64,000 bases of DNA from Pseudomonadota bacterium. Its GTDB lineage: Bacteria; Pseudomonadota; Alphaproteobacteria; Rhizobiales; Rhizobiaceae. The notes beneath the pieces were generated by a model. It did no database searches, was not told where the DNA came from, and saw only the letters and a list, made by a program, of their open reading frames with translations. Made by a program: the position numbers and the translations under genes. This document shows, one piece after another, positions 25,808-34,740 of this stretch. The stretch is taken from assembly GCA_023404095.1 (NCBI GenBank), contig JAEYDD010000002.1, forward strand, positions 1-64,000. The letters run 5' to 3'. Each line of letters starts with the position of its first letter. Position 1 is the stretch's first letter.

Positions 25808-26905
25808 ATGTCACACAATACATTCGGCCAACTTTTCCGCGTCACCACGTGGGGCGAAAGCCACGGACCGGCACTGGGCTGCGTCGTCGACGGCTGCCCG
25901 CCCGGCCTGCGCTTCACGCTTTCCGAAATCCAGGCCTGGCTCGACAAGCGCAAGCCCGGCCAGTCGCGCTTCGTCACGCAGCGGCGGGAAGACGACCTGG
26001 TGCGTGTCCTGTCCGGCGTCATGACCGACGAGGACGGCGTGACCATGACGACGACCGGCACGCCCATCTCGATGATGATCGAGAATACGGACCAGCGTTC
26101 CAAGGACTATTCGGAGATCGCCAAGCGCTATCGCCCGGGCCATGCCGACTATACCTACGACGTAAAGTACGGAATCCGCGACTATCGCGGCGGCGGGCGC
26201 TCTTCGGCACGTGAGACGGCCGCGCGTGTTGCCGCCGGCGGCATCGCCCGCAAGGTCGTTCCGGGCCTTAACGTTCGCGCCGCCCTCGTCCAGATCGGCA
26301 AGCACCGCATCAACCGCGACAACTGGGACTGGAGCGTGGTCGATACCAACCCGTTCTTCGCCCCGGACCCGGCAATCGTCCCGGTATGGGAGGAATATCT
26401 CGATGCGATCCGCAAGGCGGGGTCCTCCGTCGGTGCCGTTATCGAAGTTGTGGCCGAGGGCGTGCCGGCGGGCATCGGCGCGCCGATCTATGCCAAGCTC
26501 GACCAGGACATCGCGGCCAACCTCATGTCCATCAATGCGGTGAAAGGCGTGGAGATCGGCAACGGCTTCGGCGCAGCAGAAATCACCGGCGAGGAAAACG
26601 CCGACGAGATGCGCATCGGCCCGGACGGCCAGCCGGTGTTTCTTTCGAATCACGCCGGCGGCATTCTCGGTGGAATCTCCACCGGCCAGCCGGTGATCGC
26701 GCGCTTCGCCATCAAACCCACCTCCTCCATCCTGACCGAGCGCCGCTCGATCGACAGCGACGGCAATGAGGTGGACGTCCGCACCAAGGGCCGGCACGAT
26801 CCGTGCGTCGGCATCCGCGCCGTTCCGATCGGCGAGGCTATGGTGGCATGCGCGATTGCGGACCACTACCTGAGGGACCGCGGCCAGACCGGCCGGCTGA
26901 AGTAA
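25808..26905 (+). CDS. aroC: Chorismate synthase
   Basis: A 365-aa FMN-dependent enzyme that forms chorismate from EPSP, the last common step to aromatic amino acids. The family signatures are GESHGPALGCVVDGCPPG at the N-terminus, RGGGRSSARETAARVAAG in the middle and the C-terminal RHDPCVGIRAVPIGEAM. Length is normal. ATG 25808 begins MSHNTFGQLFRVTTWGESHG, the standard start. No other shikimate gene is in the window. Confidence 0.97.
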   Translation: MSHNTFGQLFRVTTWGESHGPALGCVVDGCPPGLRFTLSEIQAWLDKRKPGQSRFVTQRREDDLVRVLSGVMTDEDGVTMTTTGTPISMMIENTDQRSKDYSEIAKRYRPGHADYTYDVKYGIRDYRGGGRSSARETAARVAAGGIARKVVPGLNVRAALVQIGKHRINRDNWDWSVVDTNPFFAPDPAIVPVWEEYLDAIRKAGSSVGAVIEVVAEGVPAGIGAPIYAKLDQDIAANLMSINAVKGVEIGNGFGAAEITGEENADEMRIGPDGQPVFLSNHAGGILGGISTGQPVIARFAIKPTSSILTERRSIDSDGNEVDVRTKGRHDPCVGIRAVPIGEAMVACAIADHYLRDRGQTGRLK

Positions 26906-27023
26906 AAGCCGAACAGCATTCTTCCAGCGTGCGCTAACGCGGTTCAGCCACAATCCGCCGATATGGCGGCCCCGCCGTGGGCGGATGCCGGCACGAACAT
27001 CAACTGTGGAACGTAGAGCCCGC

Positions 27024-28145
27024 ATGAAGCAACACGAGCAATTGCGACTGGTGATGCATATCGGTCCCCACAAGACCGCGACCACCTATATGCAGGCGAA
27101 CTTCCACCACAATGCCGAGGATCTGCGGCGACGCGGCTGGCTCTATCCCGTCGTCGGCGAACGTGTCGCCACCGCCCACCATGACCTGTCCGACCACGAA
27201 GGCCAGTTCCTGCGGCGGAAGGGAAAGGCCTTCGAGGACTTTCTCAAGGTCATCCGCAAGGCGGATCGCGAAGGGCTGAACGTGCTTCTGTCGTCGGAAG
27301 GCTTCCGCCGCTGGAAGAAGGAGCATTTCGAGGCGATCTGCGAGATCATCGGCGAGCGGCGGCTGCATGTGGTCTATGCGCTGCGCGACCCGCTCGACAC
27401 CCTCTATTCCTTCTGGGCGCAGAAGGCGAGCATGGGACCTGCACCGAGCCTGCCGGCCTGGATCGCGCGGCCGCTGAAGAATCCCTCGCGCGCGACCTAC
27501 CTCAACCCGCTCCGGGAGATCGGGCCGGTGATGGAACTGCCGGGGATCGACTACACCGTGCTGCTCTTCGAAGAGATACGCCGCCGCAAACTGGATATCT
27601 ACGCCTATTTCCTGCAGACCGTGCTCGACATCCAGGACATGAAGGCGACCAGGCCGCCGGCAAACGAACGCTTGCCGATCGAGCTGACCGAGTTCATCCG
27701 CATGCTGGCCAAGGACAGCGGCTTTCCGACGGGGCGCAGCAACAGCCGCAAGGCCCTGCATATCGGCCAGGTCATACGCTTCCTTTTCACCCCGGAGGAA
27801 AAGACGCGGATCGTCGAGACGATCGCTGAAAACGCCGCTGGCGCCCGGCGGACGCTGACGTTGCCGCGCGAGACCCGGCACTTCCGCAACACCGAGAGGC
27901 GGCTGGTCTCCACGCTTGGGGAGCGCATGCATCCCCTGCCCGACAGCGGCAACATCTTCGTGCAGACGCCCGCGACCTACACCTACTATGACGAGGACGA
28001 ACTTCGCCAGGTCCCGGCCGTGCGGGAACTGCTGCAATCGGCCATGCGCAAGACGCGGAAGACCTATCCCCCGCTTGCGGCGATGAACATCGGCAAGCGC
28101 ATGCTGGTGAATTGGCGCAAGATCCGCAAGCACGTCCGGTTCTGA
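27024..28145 (+). CDS. Sulfotransferase-like P-loop protein
   Basis: A 373-aa protein. The N-terminal VMHIGPHKTATTYMQ (about 11-24) resembles the 5'-phosphosulfate (PAPS) binding loop HIGxxKTGTT of sulfotransferases. LHVVYALRDPLDTLYSFW is the matching 3'-phosphate-binding strand and helix (RDP..S). The rest is helical and not recognised. The likely role is transfer of sulfate from PAPS to a surface sugar or lipid; the acceptor is unknown. The frame opens at 26985, but MKQHEQLRLVMHIG at 27024 fits the fold better. No PAPS-synthesis gene is nearby. Confidence 0.7.
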   Translation: MKQHEQLRLVMHIGPHKTATTYMQANFHHNAEDLRRRGWLYPVVGERVATAHHDLSDHEGQFLRRKGKAFEDFLKVIRKADREGLNVLLSSEGFRRWKKEHFEAICEIIGERRLHVVYALRDPLDTLYSFWAQKASMGPAPSLPAWIARPLKNPSRATYLNPLREIGPVMELPGIDYTVLLFEEIRRRKLDIYAYFLQTVLDIQDMKATRPPANERLPIELTEFIRMLAKDSGFPTGRSNSRKALHIGQVIRFLFTPEEKTRIVETIAENAAGARRTLTLPRETRHFRNTERRLVSTLGERMHPLPDSGNIFVQTPATYTYYDEDELRQVPAVRELLQSAMRKTRKTYPPLAAMNIGKRMLVNWRKIRKHVRF

Positions 28146-28152
28146 GCCGGCT

Positions 28153-29346
28153 TCAGTCGCCCAGCCAGCCGTCGAGATTGCGGACGCGCTCGACGCCCGT
28201 GAAACGGGAGAGGCGTGCCAGTTCCGCCTCCAGCTTTTCCAGCCGGCCGGCCGTCGCCTTGACCTTCGGCTCCAGCCAGAGCCTGCGGACGACGAGCTCG
28301 CCGGCCTTGCGATCCGCCTTCATGTCGATGCGCCCGACCAGCCGGTCGCCTTCCAGAAGCGGGAAAACGTAGTAGCCGTATTGCCGCTTCGGCTCCGGCA
28401 CAAAGACCTCGATGCGATAGAAGAAGCCGAACAGCCGCTCCGTCCGGTTGCGGTCGCGGATCAGCGGATCGAACGGCGACAGCACCCTCAACCGGGCCGG
28501 CGCCTCCGGTGCCTCCCGTACCAGGTCGTCGACGCCTGCAAAGGCGAAGGACTGCCTTGGCCGGCCGCCATCCAGCGGCTCGATGCGGACTTCGCACAAT
28601 TCAGGCCGGTGCGCCTCGATCCATCCCTTCGCTTCTTCCGGCGAGACGAGGTCCCAGAAGGCTGCGATCTCGCCATGCGTCGCAAATCCCAGTCGCAGCA
28701 GCGCGCTGCGGCACGCCCAATCGACGAAGGCGTCGTGATCTACTTCCGGCTCGTGGTGGCGGCCGGGCAGAACCCTTTCGGCCAGATCGTAGACCTTCTG
28801 GAAATTCTCGCGGCGCGCGATTGCAACCTTGCCGGTACGCCAGAGATACTCCAGCGCCGTCTTGCTGGGATGCCAGTTCCACCAGCCGCCGGATTCGTGC
28901 TCTGCCGCCTTCAGCTCGCGCGACATCACAGCCCCCCCTTCGGCGATCCGCCGGTAGGTTTCCTCGAAGCTGGAATCGAACCCCTCGCCCTGCCAGCGGC
29001 GCCAGCGATCGAGGATCGCCGCGTGCTCGCGACGGAACTTGTGCTTCCAATAGGGGTAGAAGGCGCTGGGAATGATGGAGGCGTCGTGCGTCCAGTTCTC
29101 GAACAGTTCGCCCTCCTTCTCCAAAAGATCGGCCAGATGCTCGCGGCGGTAGGTCTGGTTGCGCGAGAACAGGATCTGGTGGTGCGCGCGCTCGACGGTG
29201 GCGATGCTGTCCACCTGGACGAAACCGATGTCGTGGATCATTTGCAAAAGGCCGTCCTTGCCCAGCAGGCGGCCGGGCGGCCCGCTGAGGCCCTGCTTTG
29301 CCAGGAAGATGCGCCGGGCATCCGCGTTCTTCAGAAGAATCGTCAT
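28153..29346 (-). CDS. YcaQ-family (AlkX-type) DNA glycosylase
   Basis: A 397-aa HTH_42/DUF1006 protein. It starts ILLKNADARRIFLAKQGL and carries QVD at residues 44-46 in GFVQVDSIATVERAHHQILFSR. In this family the catalytic motif is QxQ in AlkZ or QxD in YcaQ/AlkX, so this is the QxD subgroup of crosslink-repair glycosylases. WWNWHPSKTALEYLWRTGKVAIARREN is the conserved winged-helix stretch. LSPFDPLIRDRNRTERLFGF is also typical. ATG 29346 is the start; the frame runs 12 codons further. It is convergent with the sulfotransferase-like gene and divergent from bioM. Confidence 0.88.
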   Translation of the reverse strand: MTILLKNADARRIFLAKQGLSGPPGRLLGKDGLLQMIHDIGFVQVDSIATVERAHHQILFSRNQTYRREHLADLLEKEGELFENWTHDASIIPSAFYPYWKHKFRREHAAILDRWRRWQGEGFDSSFEETYRRIAEGGAVMSRELKAAEHESGGWWNWHPSKTALEYLWRTGKVAIARRENFQKVYDLAERVLPGRHHEPEVDHDAFVDWACRSALLRLGFATHGEIAAFWDLVSPEEAKGWIEAHRPELCEVRIEPLDGGRPRQSFAFAGVDDLVREAPEAPARLRVLSPFDPLIRDRNRTERLFGFFYRIEVFVPEPKRQYGYYVFPLLEGDRLVGRIDMKADRKAGELVVRRLWLEPKVKATAGRLEKLEAELARLSRFTGVERVRNLDGWLGD

Positions 29347-29447
29347 GGGCGCATGATAGGCATATATTCCCACACCTTCCAACCCGGTTTCCTTTGCTGG
29401 GCGAACCGGCTATAGCCGCCTCACCTTACCGGTTGGGGAGTGCCAAT

Positions 29448-30128
29448 TTGGAGATCGTCTTCAGCGACGCATCGGTCAGTTTCGCCGGGCGCACGGCGCT
29501 GCATCCGCTTTCCCTGACCCTTTTCGAACGGCGCATCGGTATCATCGGCCTGAACGGTTCCGGCAAGACGACGTTTGCGCGGCTGATCAACGGACTGGTG
29601 CGCCCGACGACCGGCCGCGTCACCATAGGCGGCCTGGACACGGTCGCCGACGAGGAGGCGGCGCGCGGCCGTGCCGGATTCATCTTCCAGAACCCGCAGC
29701 ATCAGATGATCCTGCCAGTGCTGGCCGAAGACATCGCGTTCGGGCTGAAAAACCGTGGCCTTTCAACCACCGAGATCGCGGGCAGGACGGACGCGGTGCT
29801 GCAGCGTTTCGGCATCCCGCATCTCGCCCGGCGGCGCATCCACGAACTGTCCGGCGGGGAAACCCAGCTCGCCGCCATCGCAAGCGTGATGGTGACGGGC
29901 CCGGACGTGCTGATCCTCGACGAGCCGACGAACCAGCTGGACCTGAAGAACCGACGCCTCATCGAGAAGACCGTCGCCGACCTTCCCGAGCAGGCAATCG
30001 TCATCACGCACGACCTGGCTCTGCTCGACGGCTTCGATCGCGTGCTGCTGTTTCATCAGGGCATGCTTGCCGCCGATGCCTCTCCCGGGGACGCCATTTC
30101 CCGCTACCGGGAGATCGCCGCATGCTGA
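29448..30128 (+). CDS. bioM: Biotin ECF transporter ATPase BioM
   Basis: A 226-aa ATP-binding component of the biotin importer. Walker A is GLNGSGKTT (34-42), Q-loop is FIFQNPQHQM, the signature is LSGGETQLAAIA and Walker B is VLILDEPTNQLD. The start is TTG at 29448, supported by GGGGAG at exactly 7 bp; the earlier in-frame ATG has no ribosome site and gives a nonconserved extension. The stop overlaps the bioN ATG by 7 bp (ATGCTGA), so translation is coupled. The order bioM-bioN-bioY is the standard rhizobial one. Confidence 0.93.
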   Translation: MEIVFSDASVSFAGRTALHPLSLTLFERRIGIIGLNGSGKTTFARLINGLVRPTTGRVTIGGLDTVADEEAARGRAGFIFQNPQHQMILPVLAEDIAFGLKNRGLSTTEIAGRTDAVLQRFGIPHLARRRIHELSGGETQLAAIASVMVTGPDVLILDEPTNQLDLKNRRLIEKTVADLPEQAIVITHDLALLDGFDRVLLFHQGMLAADASPGDAISRYREIAAC

Positions 30129-30727
30129 CGGGGCTCGACATCGAGGGCACGACGTTTTTGCACCGGGCGTCGGCGCGGCTGAAGCTGATCGCGCTTTTCG
30201 CGGTGGCGGCCGGCCTTTTTGCCGTCTCCCATGTGTGGCTTCTGGCCGCCTTTGCGATTATCGCCGCCGGGCTCTACGCCTCGACCGGCATAGGACTGCA
30301 AGAAGCCTTCCGGCGTGTCCGTTTCGTCCTCTTCACCGTGCTTCTGGTGGCGCTGGCGAACTACCTTTTTCACTCGCTTTCCGAAGCGCTGACCGTCCTT
30401 TTCCGCCTCGGCACGCTGGTTCTCCTGGCAGCCGCAGTGACGGCGACCACCACCGTTTCGGCCTTCATGGACGAAATTGCCGTGCTGCTGCGCCCGCTGG
30501 AACGGCTCGGACTGCTGCGGGCAGCCGATGTGAGCCTTGCCGTCGGGCTCGTGCTGCGCTTTGCACCGGAGATCCTGGCGCGCTACGGCGACATCCGCGA
30601 GGCGCATCGGGCACGCGGTCTGCGCGCGCGGCCGCTCGGTGTGCTCGTGCCGCTTGTCATCCTCACCCTGAAGGACGCCGATACGATCGCGATGGCGATT
30701 GACGCCCGGGGCTTTCGGCGGCAATAA
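30122..30727 (+). CDS. bioN: Biotin ECF transporter transmembrane protein BioN
   Basis: A 201-aa CbiQ-family T-component coupling BioM to BioY in the inner membrane. It shows five hydrophobic segments (LKLIALFAVAAGLFAV, LLAAFAIIAAGLYA, VLFTVLLVALANYLF, LVLLAAAVTATTTV). The two Ala-Arg-Gly motifs near the C-terminus (HRARGLRARPL and DARGFRR) are the coupling motifs that contact the ATPase. Its ATG overlaps the end of bioM, and bioY starts 41 bp after its stop. Confidence 0.92.
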   Translation: MLTGLDIEGTTFLHRASARLKLIALFAVAAGLFAVSHVWLLAAFAIIAAGLYASTGIGLQEAFRRVRFVLFTVLLVALANYLFHSLSEALTVLFRLGTLVLLAAAVTATTTVSAFMDEIAVLLRPLERLGLLRAADVSLAVGLVLRFAPEILARYGDIREAHRARGLRARPLGVLVPLVILTLKDADTIAMAIDARGFRRQ

Positions 30728-30768
30728 CCTCGATATCAGCAACACGCAGACAGGCAGCAGGCACCTCC

Positions 30769-31332
30769 ATGAACACCAGAGACATCGTCCTCGTCGCTCT
30801 GTTCGCAGCCATCATCGTCGTGCTCGGCATGCTGCCGCCGATAACCTTCGGCTTCATTCCCGTGCCGATCACAGCGCAGTCGCTCGGCGTGATGCTCGCG
30901 GGATGCATCCTCGGGGCCAAGCGCGGCGCGGCCGCCTGCCTGCTCGTCGTTCTTCTGGTCGCGATCGGTCTGCCGGTGCTGTCGGGTGGTCGGGGCGGAC
31001 TTGCGGTCTTTGCCGGGCCTACCGCCGGCTATCTGGTCGGCTGGATTGCCGGCGCCTTCGTCACCGGGCTGATCGCCGAGCGGCTCGTGCGCGACAGCCA
31101 GACGGAGTTCATGCAGTTCGCGAGCTTCTTCCTCGCCGCCGTCGTCGGCGGCATCGGCGTCATCTACCTGCTCGGCATCGCCTGGCTCTCCTTCATGAGC
31201 GGCAAGGCATTTGTCGAGACTACGATCGCTTCGCTCGTCTTCATCCCGGGCGACCTGATCAAGGCAGTCGTGGCGATGCTCGCGGCGCGCGCGGTCCAGG
31301 CAGGATATCCGCTGCTGCCGATCAGGACATGA
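30769..31332 (+). CDS. bioY: Biotin transporter substrate-binding component BioY
   Basis: A 187-aa S-component that captures biotin. There are six hydrophobic segments. The family stretch FGFIPVPITAQSLGVMLAGCILGAKRGAAACLLVVLL and GPTAGYLVGWIAGAFV are clear. It is the third gene of the bioMNY set. I looked for the BioR operator TTATAGATAA in front of bioM and did not see it, so the biotin control is not evident from sequence. Confidence 0.94.
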   Translation: MNTRDIVLVALFAAIIVVLGMLPPITFGFIPVPITAQSLGVMLAGCILGAKRGAAACLLVVLLVAIGLPVLSGGRGGLAVFAGPTAGYLVGWIAGAFVTGLIAERLVRDSQTEFMQFASFFLAAVVGGIGVIYLLGIAWLSFMSGKAFVETTIASLVFIPGDLIKAVVAMLAARAVQAGYPLLPIRT

Positions 31333-31462
31333 GTCCTCAAGCCGCAACCGGCCCACGTATCGTCCGCGCGAACAGATGGTGACGACCGGCGGCTGTTGAA
31401 AAACAGAGCGTTGGAACCCATTTCCCGTGGACCCTGCCCGTGACAGAAGGTAGCGTCGAACC

Positions 31463-32389
31463 ATGACGACGATCCTCTTCGAGAACCCGATCTTCCTGGA
31501 GCACAAGACCCCCGAAGGCCACCCGGAGCGACCGGACAGGCTGCGGGCGCTGAACCTTGCGCTCGAGCACGAGCGGTTTCAGCCGCTCGTCCGGCGAGAG
31601 GCCCAAAAGGCAAACGAGGACTTCGTCCTGCTTGCCCATCCCGAAAGCCACCTGCGCAGCGTGATGGCCGAGATACCAGAGGAAGGGATCAACCAGTTCG
31701 AGGCGGACACCTATGCCAGTCCGGCCAGCCTGCAGGCGGCGCTGACCGGCGTCGGCGGGGCGATCGCCGCTGTGGACGCCGTCTTTGCCGGCGAGGCGGA
31801 CAACGTATTCGTCGCCTCGCGCCCGCCGGGCCATCACGCCGAGAAGACGAAAGCCATGGGTTTCTGCTTCTTCAACAACGCGGCGATCGCCGCCCGGCAT
31901 GCGCAACGGGCGCACGGCGTGGAGCGCATCGCAATCATCGACTGGGACGTCCATCACGGCAACGGCACCCAGGACATCTTCTTCGACGACCCGTCCGTGC
32001 TGTTCTGCTCGACGCACCAGATGCCGCTATATCCTGGCACCGGCGCAAAGGACGAGACCGGCGCCGGCAACATCGTGAACGCGCCCCTGTCGCCCGAAAC
32101 CGGAAGCGATCATTTTCGCGAAGCGTTCAAGAGCCGGGTGCTGCCGCGGGTGATGGACTTCCGCCCGGACTTGATCATCATCTCCGCCGGCTTCGATGCC
32201 CACCACCGCGACCCCCTCGCCCAGCTTCACCTCGTCGCCGACGATTTCGACTGGGCCACGGCAAAGTTGATGGAGGTGGCGGAGCGCTCCGCCTCAAACC
32301 GGGTGGTCAGCCTGCTGGAAGGCGGCTACGACCTGCAGGGGCTGGCCGAATCGGCCGCCACGCACATCCACCGGCTGATGAGAGGATAA
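31463..32389 (+). CDS. Histone deacetylase family protein
   Basis: A 308-aa arginase/deacetylase-fold protein. The zinc and catalytic residues are in ASRPPGHHAEKTKAMGFCFFNN (two adjacent histidines), IDWDVHHGNGTQDIFF (Asp and His zinc ligands) and ISAGFDAHHRDP (Asp ligand). Bacterial members deacetylate polyamines or acetoin-related substrates; this one's substrate is unknown. It ends 2 bp before xseB, with which it is probably cotranscribed, the usual order in rhizobia. Confidence 0.92.
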   Translation: MTTILFENPIFLEHKTPEGHPERPDRLRALNLALEHERFQPLVRREAQKANEDFVLLAHPESHLRSVMAEIPEEGINQFEADTYASPASLQAALTGVGGAIAAVDAVFAGEADNVFVASRPPGHHAEKTKAMGFCFFNNAAIAARHAQRAHGVERIAIIDWDVHHGNGTQDIFFDDPSVLFCSTHQMPLYPGTGAKDETGAGNIVNAPLSPETGSDHFREAFKSRVLPRVMDFRPDLIIISAGFDAHHRDPLAQLHLVADDFDWATAKLMEVAERSASNRVVSLLEGGYDLQGLAESAATHIHRLMRG

Positions 32390-32391
32390 TC

Positions 32392-32646
32392 ATGACAACG
32401 TCGACGACCGCCGCGGACGTTTCCGCCCTTTCCTTCGAACAGGCCGTGGAGGAACTGGAGAAGATCGTGGCCGCACTGGAACGGGGCGACGTCGCCCTCG
32501 ACAAGTCGATCGAGATCTACGAACGGGGCGAAGCGCTGAAGAAGCACTGCGAGAAGCTTTTGGGCGCCGCCGAAAATCGAATCGAGAAGATCAGGCTGGA
32601 CCGCGCCGGAACGCCGCAGGGCGTCGAGCCGCTCGACAACGGCTGA
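32392..32646 (+). CDS. xseB: Exodeoxyribonuclease VII small subunit
   Basis: An 84-aa XseB. ALSFEQAVEELEKIVAALERGDVALDKSIEIYERGEALKKHCEKLL is the complete family core, and the short length is normal. It partners with XseA (not in the window) to degrade single-stranded DNA to oligonucleotides. AGAGGA precedes the ATG, which lies 2 bp after the deacetylase stop. The next gene in the usual order, dxs, is displaced 2 kb downstream by a regulator-pirin pair. Confidence 0.96.
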   Translation: MTTSTTAADVSALSFEQAVEELEKIVAALERGDVALDKSIEIYERGEALKKHCEKLLGAAENRIEKIRLDRAGTPQGVEPLDNG

Positions 32647-33111
32647 CTGGCGTAGAAGCGCCACTCACCCCAGGGCTCACGCATTCGTGACATTCCCGGC
32701 ATTCGCCGGAAATCTCCCGCAACACCCGCCAAACCCGGACGTCGAACCCCGGGTTTTCAGGTTCTTTGCGCGCCTCTTTTCCCGGACACACAGAATTGTC
32801 ACGATCAGCCTTGGGGTCGCCCAAGTTTGTAAAATGATATCTAGGGTGTTGATTTTTTCACCGGTTCATATCAAGTAGCTCCCATATATGGAGTTACCTC
32901 AATAAATGGGTTACTCATATATTCGTGCCGCCCCTCCCACGGCACGCGACACAATGGCAACGCAGGCGGCAGACGGCTCATGGAACGACGAGCGGAAAAA
33001 GCGCACGGCAGGGAACTTCCTCCACCCCTGTCCCGGCAACACCCGCTCCGGCGCGTTCCCACGGCAAGCCCAGCCGCTAAGATTGCCCAAGTCAAAAAGC
33101 AAGGCCATAAG
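32647..33111. promoter_or_regulatory. 465-bp region before the HxlR gene
   Basis: No convincing gene. The first 150 bp are GC-rich with short open frames of no character. The part from about 32820 to 32925 is AT-rich and contains inverted and repeated GTNNCTC/ATATAT motifs (annotated separately), fitting a promoter for the HxlR-pirin pair. A short frame beginning at 32906 ends near the regulator start and has no ribosome site. Confidence 0.5.
32875..32922. promoter_or_regulatory. Candidate HxlR operator cluster
   Basis: GTAGCTCC (32875-32882), a 7-bp centre CATATAT, and GGAGTTAC (32890-32897) form a near-perfect inverted repeat. GTTACTCATATAT follows at 32910-32922, a third copy of the same motif in the forward direction. 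Symmetric GTAACTCC-like half-sites ahead of a regulator suggest autoregulation. Binding by the HxlR protein 190 bp downstream is inference. Confidence 0.45.
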
Positions 33112-33504
33112 ATGCTAAGTCATTCCCAAACTCCCGAATACCGACAGACCGTCACCGGCGGCAGCCGTGAAATCCTCGACCGCGTCGGCGACAAGTGGTC
33201 GCTCTCGGTCATCGGTGCACTCCGCGCGGGGCCGCTGCGTTTCAACGAGTTGAAGAAGCAGGTCTCCGGGATCTCCCAGCGCATGCTGACCCTGACGCTG
33301 CGCTATCTGGAACGTGACGGGCTCGTCACGCGCACGATGTTTGCCACCATCCCGCCACGCGTCGACTACGCGCTCACGCCGCTCGGTTTCAAATTGCTGA
33401 AGCCGGTCAGCGAGCTCGTTGAATGGGTGGAGGAAAACAGTGCGGAAATCGAGGCGGCGCAGAGGTCCTTCGACCAGCAGACCGTGCCGGTCCCACTGAC
33501 CTGA
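33112..33504 (+). CDS. HxlR-family transcriptional regulator
   Basis: A 130-aa winged-helix regulator of the HxlR type. ILDRVGDKWSLSVIGALRAG is the signature, then RFNELKKQVSGISQRMLTLTLRYLERDGLV and a wing ending RVDYALTPLGFKLL. The frame opens at 32980, but the family start is at 33112 (MLSHSQTPEYRQTV). Many relatives sense quinones or reactive electrophiles through a cysteine. I see no cysteine in this protein, so thiol sensing is unlikely here. It is in tandem with a pirin gene 90 bp downstream. Confidence 0.93.
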   Translation: MLSHSQTPEYRQTVTGGSREILDRVGDKWSLSVIGALRAGPLRFNELKKQVSGISQRMLTLTLRYLERDGLVTRTMFATIPPRVDYALTPLGFKLLKPVSELVEWVEENSAEIEAAQRSFDQQTVPVPLT

Positions 33505-33594
33505 ACAGTCCGTTCACCGCAGTGGCCGGTAAATTCCTTGCAAGCCAGCACGGCCTCCTGTTCACTGCCAAAAATCAAGGACAGGAGGCGAGAC

Positions 33595-34518
33595 ATGAGC
33601 TTTTTCCCCGGACCGGACCCCGTTGCAGGCGATTCCGCCGCCTGCAGCGCGCTCGAAAACCTCATCATTCCGCGCACCAGCGAACTCGGCGGATTCGAGG
33701 TCCGGCGCGCGCTGCCTACCGCCAAGCGCCGCCTCGTCGGCCCGTTCATCTTCTTCGACCGTATGGGACCGGCACTGTTTCGTGCCGGTGACGCGATCGA
33801 CGTGCGCCCCCACCCGCATATCGGCCTTTCGACCGTCACCTACCTGTTCGACGGCGAGATCAAGCATCGTGACAGCCTGGGAACGGAAATGGTGATCCGG
33901 CCCGGTGACCTGAACCTGATGACGGCCGGGCGCGGCATCGTCCACTCCGAACGTTCGCCTGAGAACGTGCGCGGGCATCCGCACGGCCTTTCCGGCCTGC
34001 AGACCTGGCTCGCGCTGCCCGACGGTCAGGAGGAGGTCGACCCCGCCTTCGTCCATGCGACGCAGGACAAGCTTCCCGTTTTCGAAGCAGACGGCATCAG
34101 CGGGCGCGTGATCATCGGCCACTACGAGGGCCACCGCTCGCCGGTCAAGGTGCCGACCGACACGCTCTACACCGACCTGACGCTGAGCCCCGGCGCGAGC
34201 GCTCCGCTTGCAGCCGACTGGGAGGAGCGCGCTGTCTACGTGCTATCCGGCGAACTCGACGTTGCCGGCGACCTTTTCGGCCCCGACCGTCTGCTGGTGT
34301 TCCGCCCCGGGGACGCGATAACGCTCAAGGCAGGCGCCGAGGGCTGTCACGTCGCCCTGTTCGGCGGGGCGGCACTGGGTTCTAAGCGCTATATCTGGTG
34401 GAATTTCGTGTCGTCCTCGAAGGAGCGGATCGAACAGGCGAAGGAGGAGTGGCGCACGGGCCGCTTCGACATCGTCCCCGGCGACGAGGAAGAATTCATC
34501 CCGCTGCCGGAAAACTGA
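33595..34518 (+). CDS. Pirin family protein
   Basis: A 307-aa bicupin. The metal site of the N-terminal cupin is complete: RPHPHIGLSTVTYLFDGEI gives H73 and H75, and GRGIVHSER gives H117 and E119. The C-terminal cupin (SPGASAPLAADWEERAVYVLSGEL) has no such ligands. Some pirins have quercetin dioxygenase activity or respond to oxidative stress; the role here is unknown. GGAGG precedes the ATG. Its pairing with an HxlR regulator suggests induction together. Confidence 0.92.
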   Translation: MSFFPGPDPVAGDSAACSALENLIIPRTSELGGFEVRRALPTAKRRLVGPFIFFDRMGPALFRAGDAIDVRPHPHIGLSTVTYLFDGEIKHRDSLGTEMVIRPGDLNLMTAGRGIVHSERSPENVRGHPHGLSGLQTWLALPDGQEEVDPAFVHATQDKLPVFEADGISGRVIIGHYEGHRSPVKVPTDTLYTDLTLSPGASAPLAADWEERAVYVLSGELDVAGDLFGPDRLLVFRPGDAITLKAGAEGCHVALFGGAALGSKRYIWWNFVSSSKERIEQAKEEWRTGRFDIVPGDEEEFIPLPEN

Positions 34519-34740
34519 GCCTGGGGATAAGTGCGGGGATGGTTCTTTGCCCCGACAATGCCTACTTGTCACGTCAGGAAGCACGAATGCGACGCCTGCC
34601 ACGTTTCCTTGACCAGAATGGCGAACTATTCGGGTGTAAAGGTTGCAAAGAGCGCCGCATTCGGCAATGACAGATAACGAGAGGATTTCGGCTGCGCCCG
34701 AATGAGGCCCAGCCGCCTATCCGCAAACAGCGCATCAAGA

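Noticed and set aside
29380..29447. BioR operator before bioM
   Set aside because: I looked for TTATAGATAA or a close match and found none; CTATAG alone is not enough.
32906..33118. 70-codon ORF before the HxlR gene
   Set aside because: It overlaps the candidate operators, lacks a ribosome site, and has no recognisable sequence.
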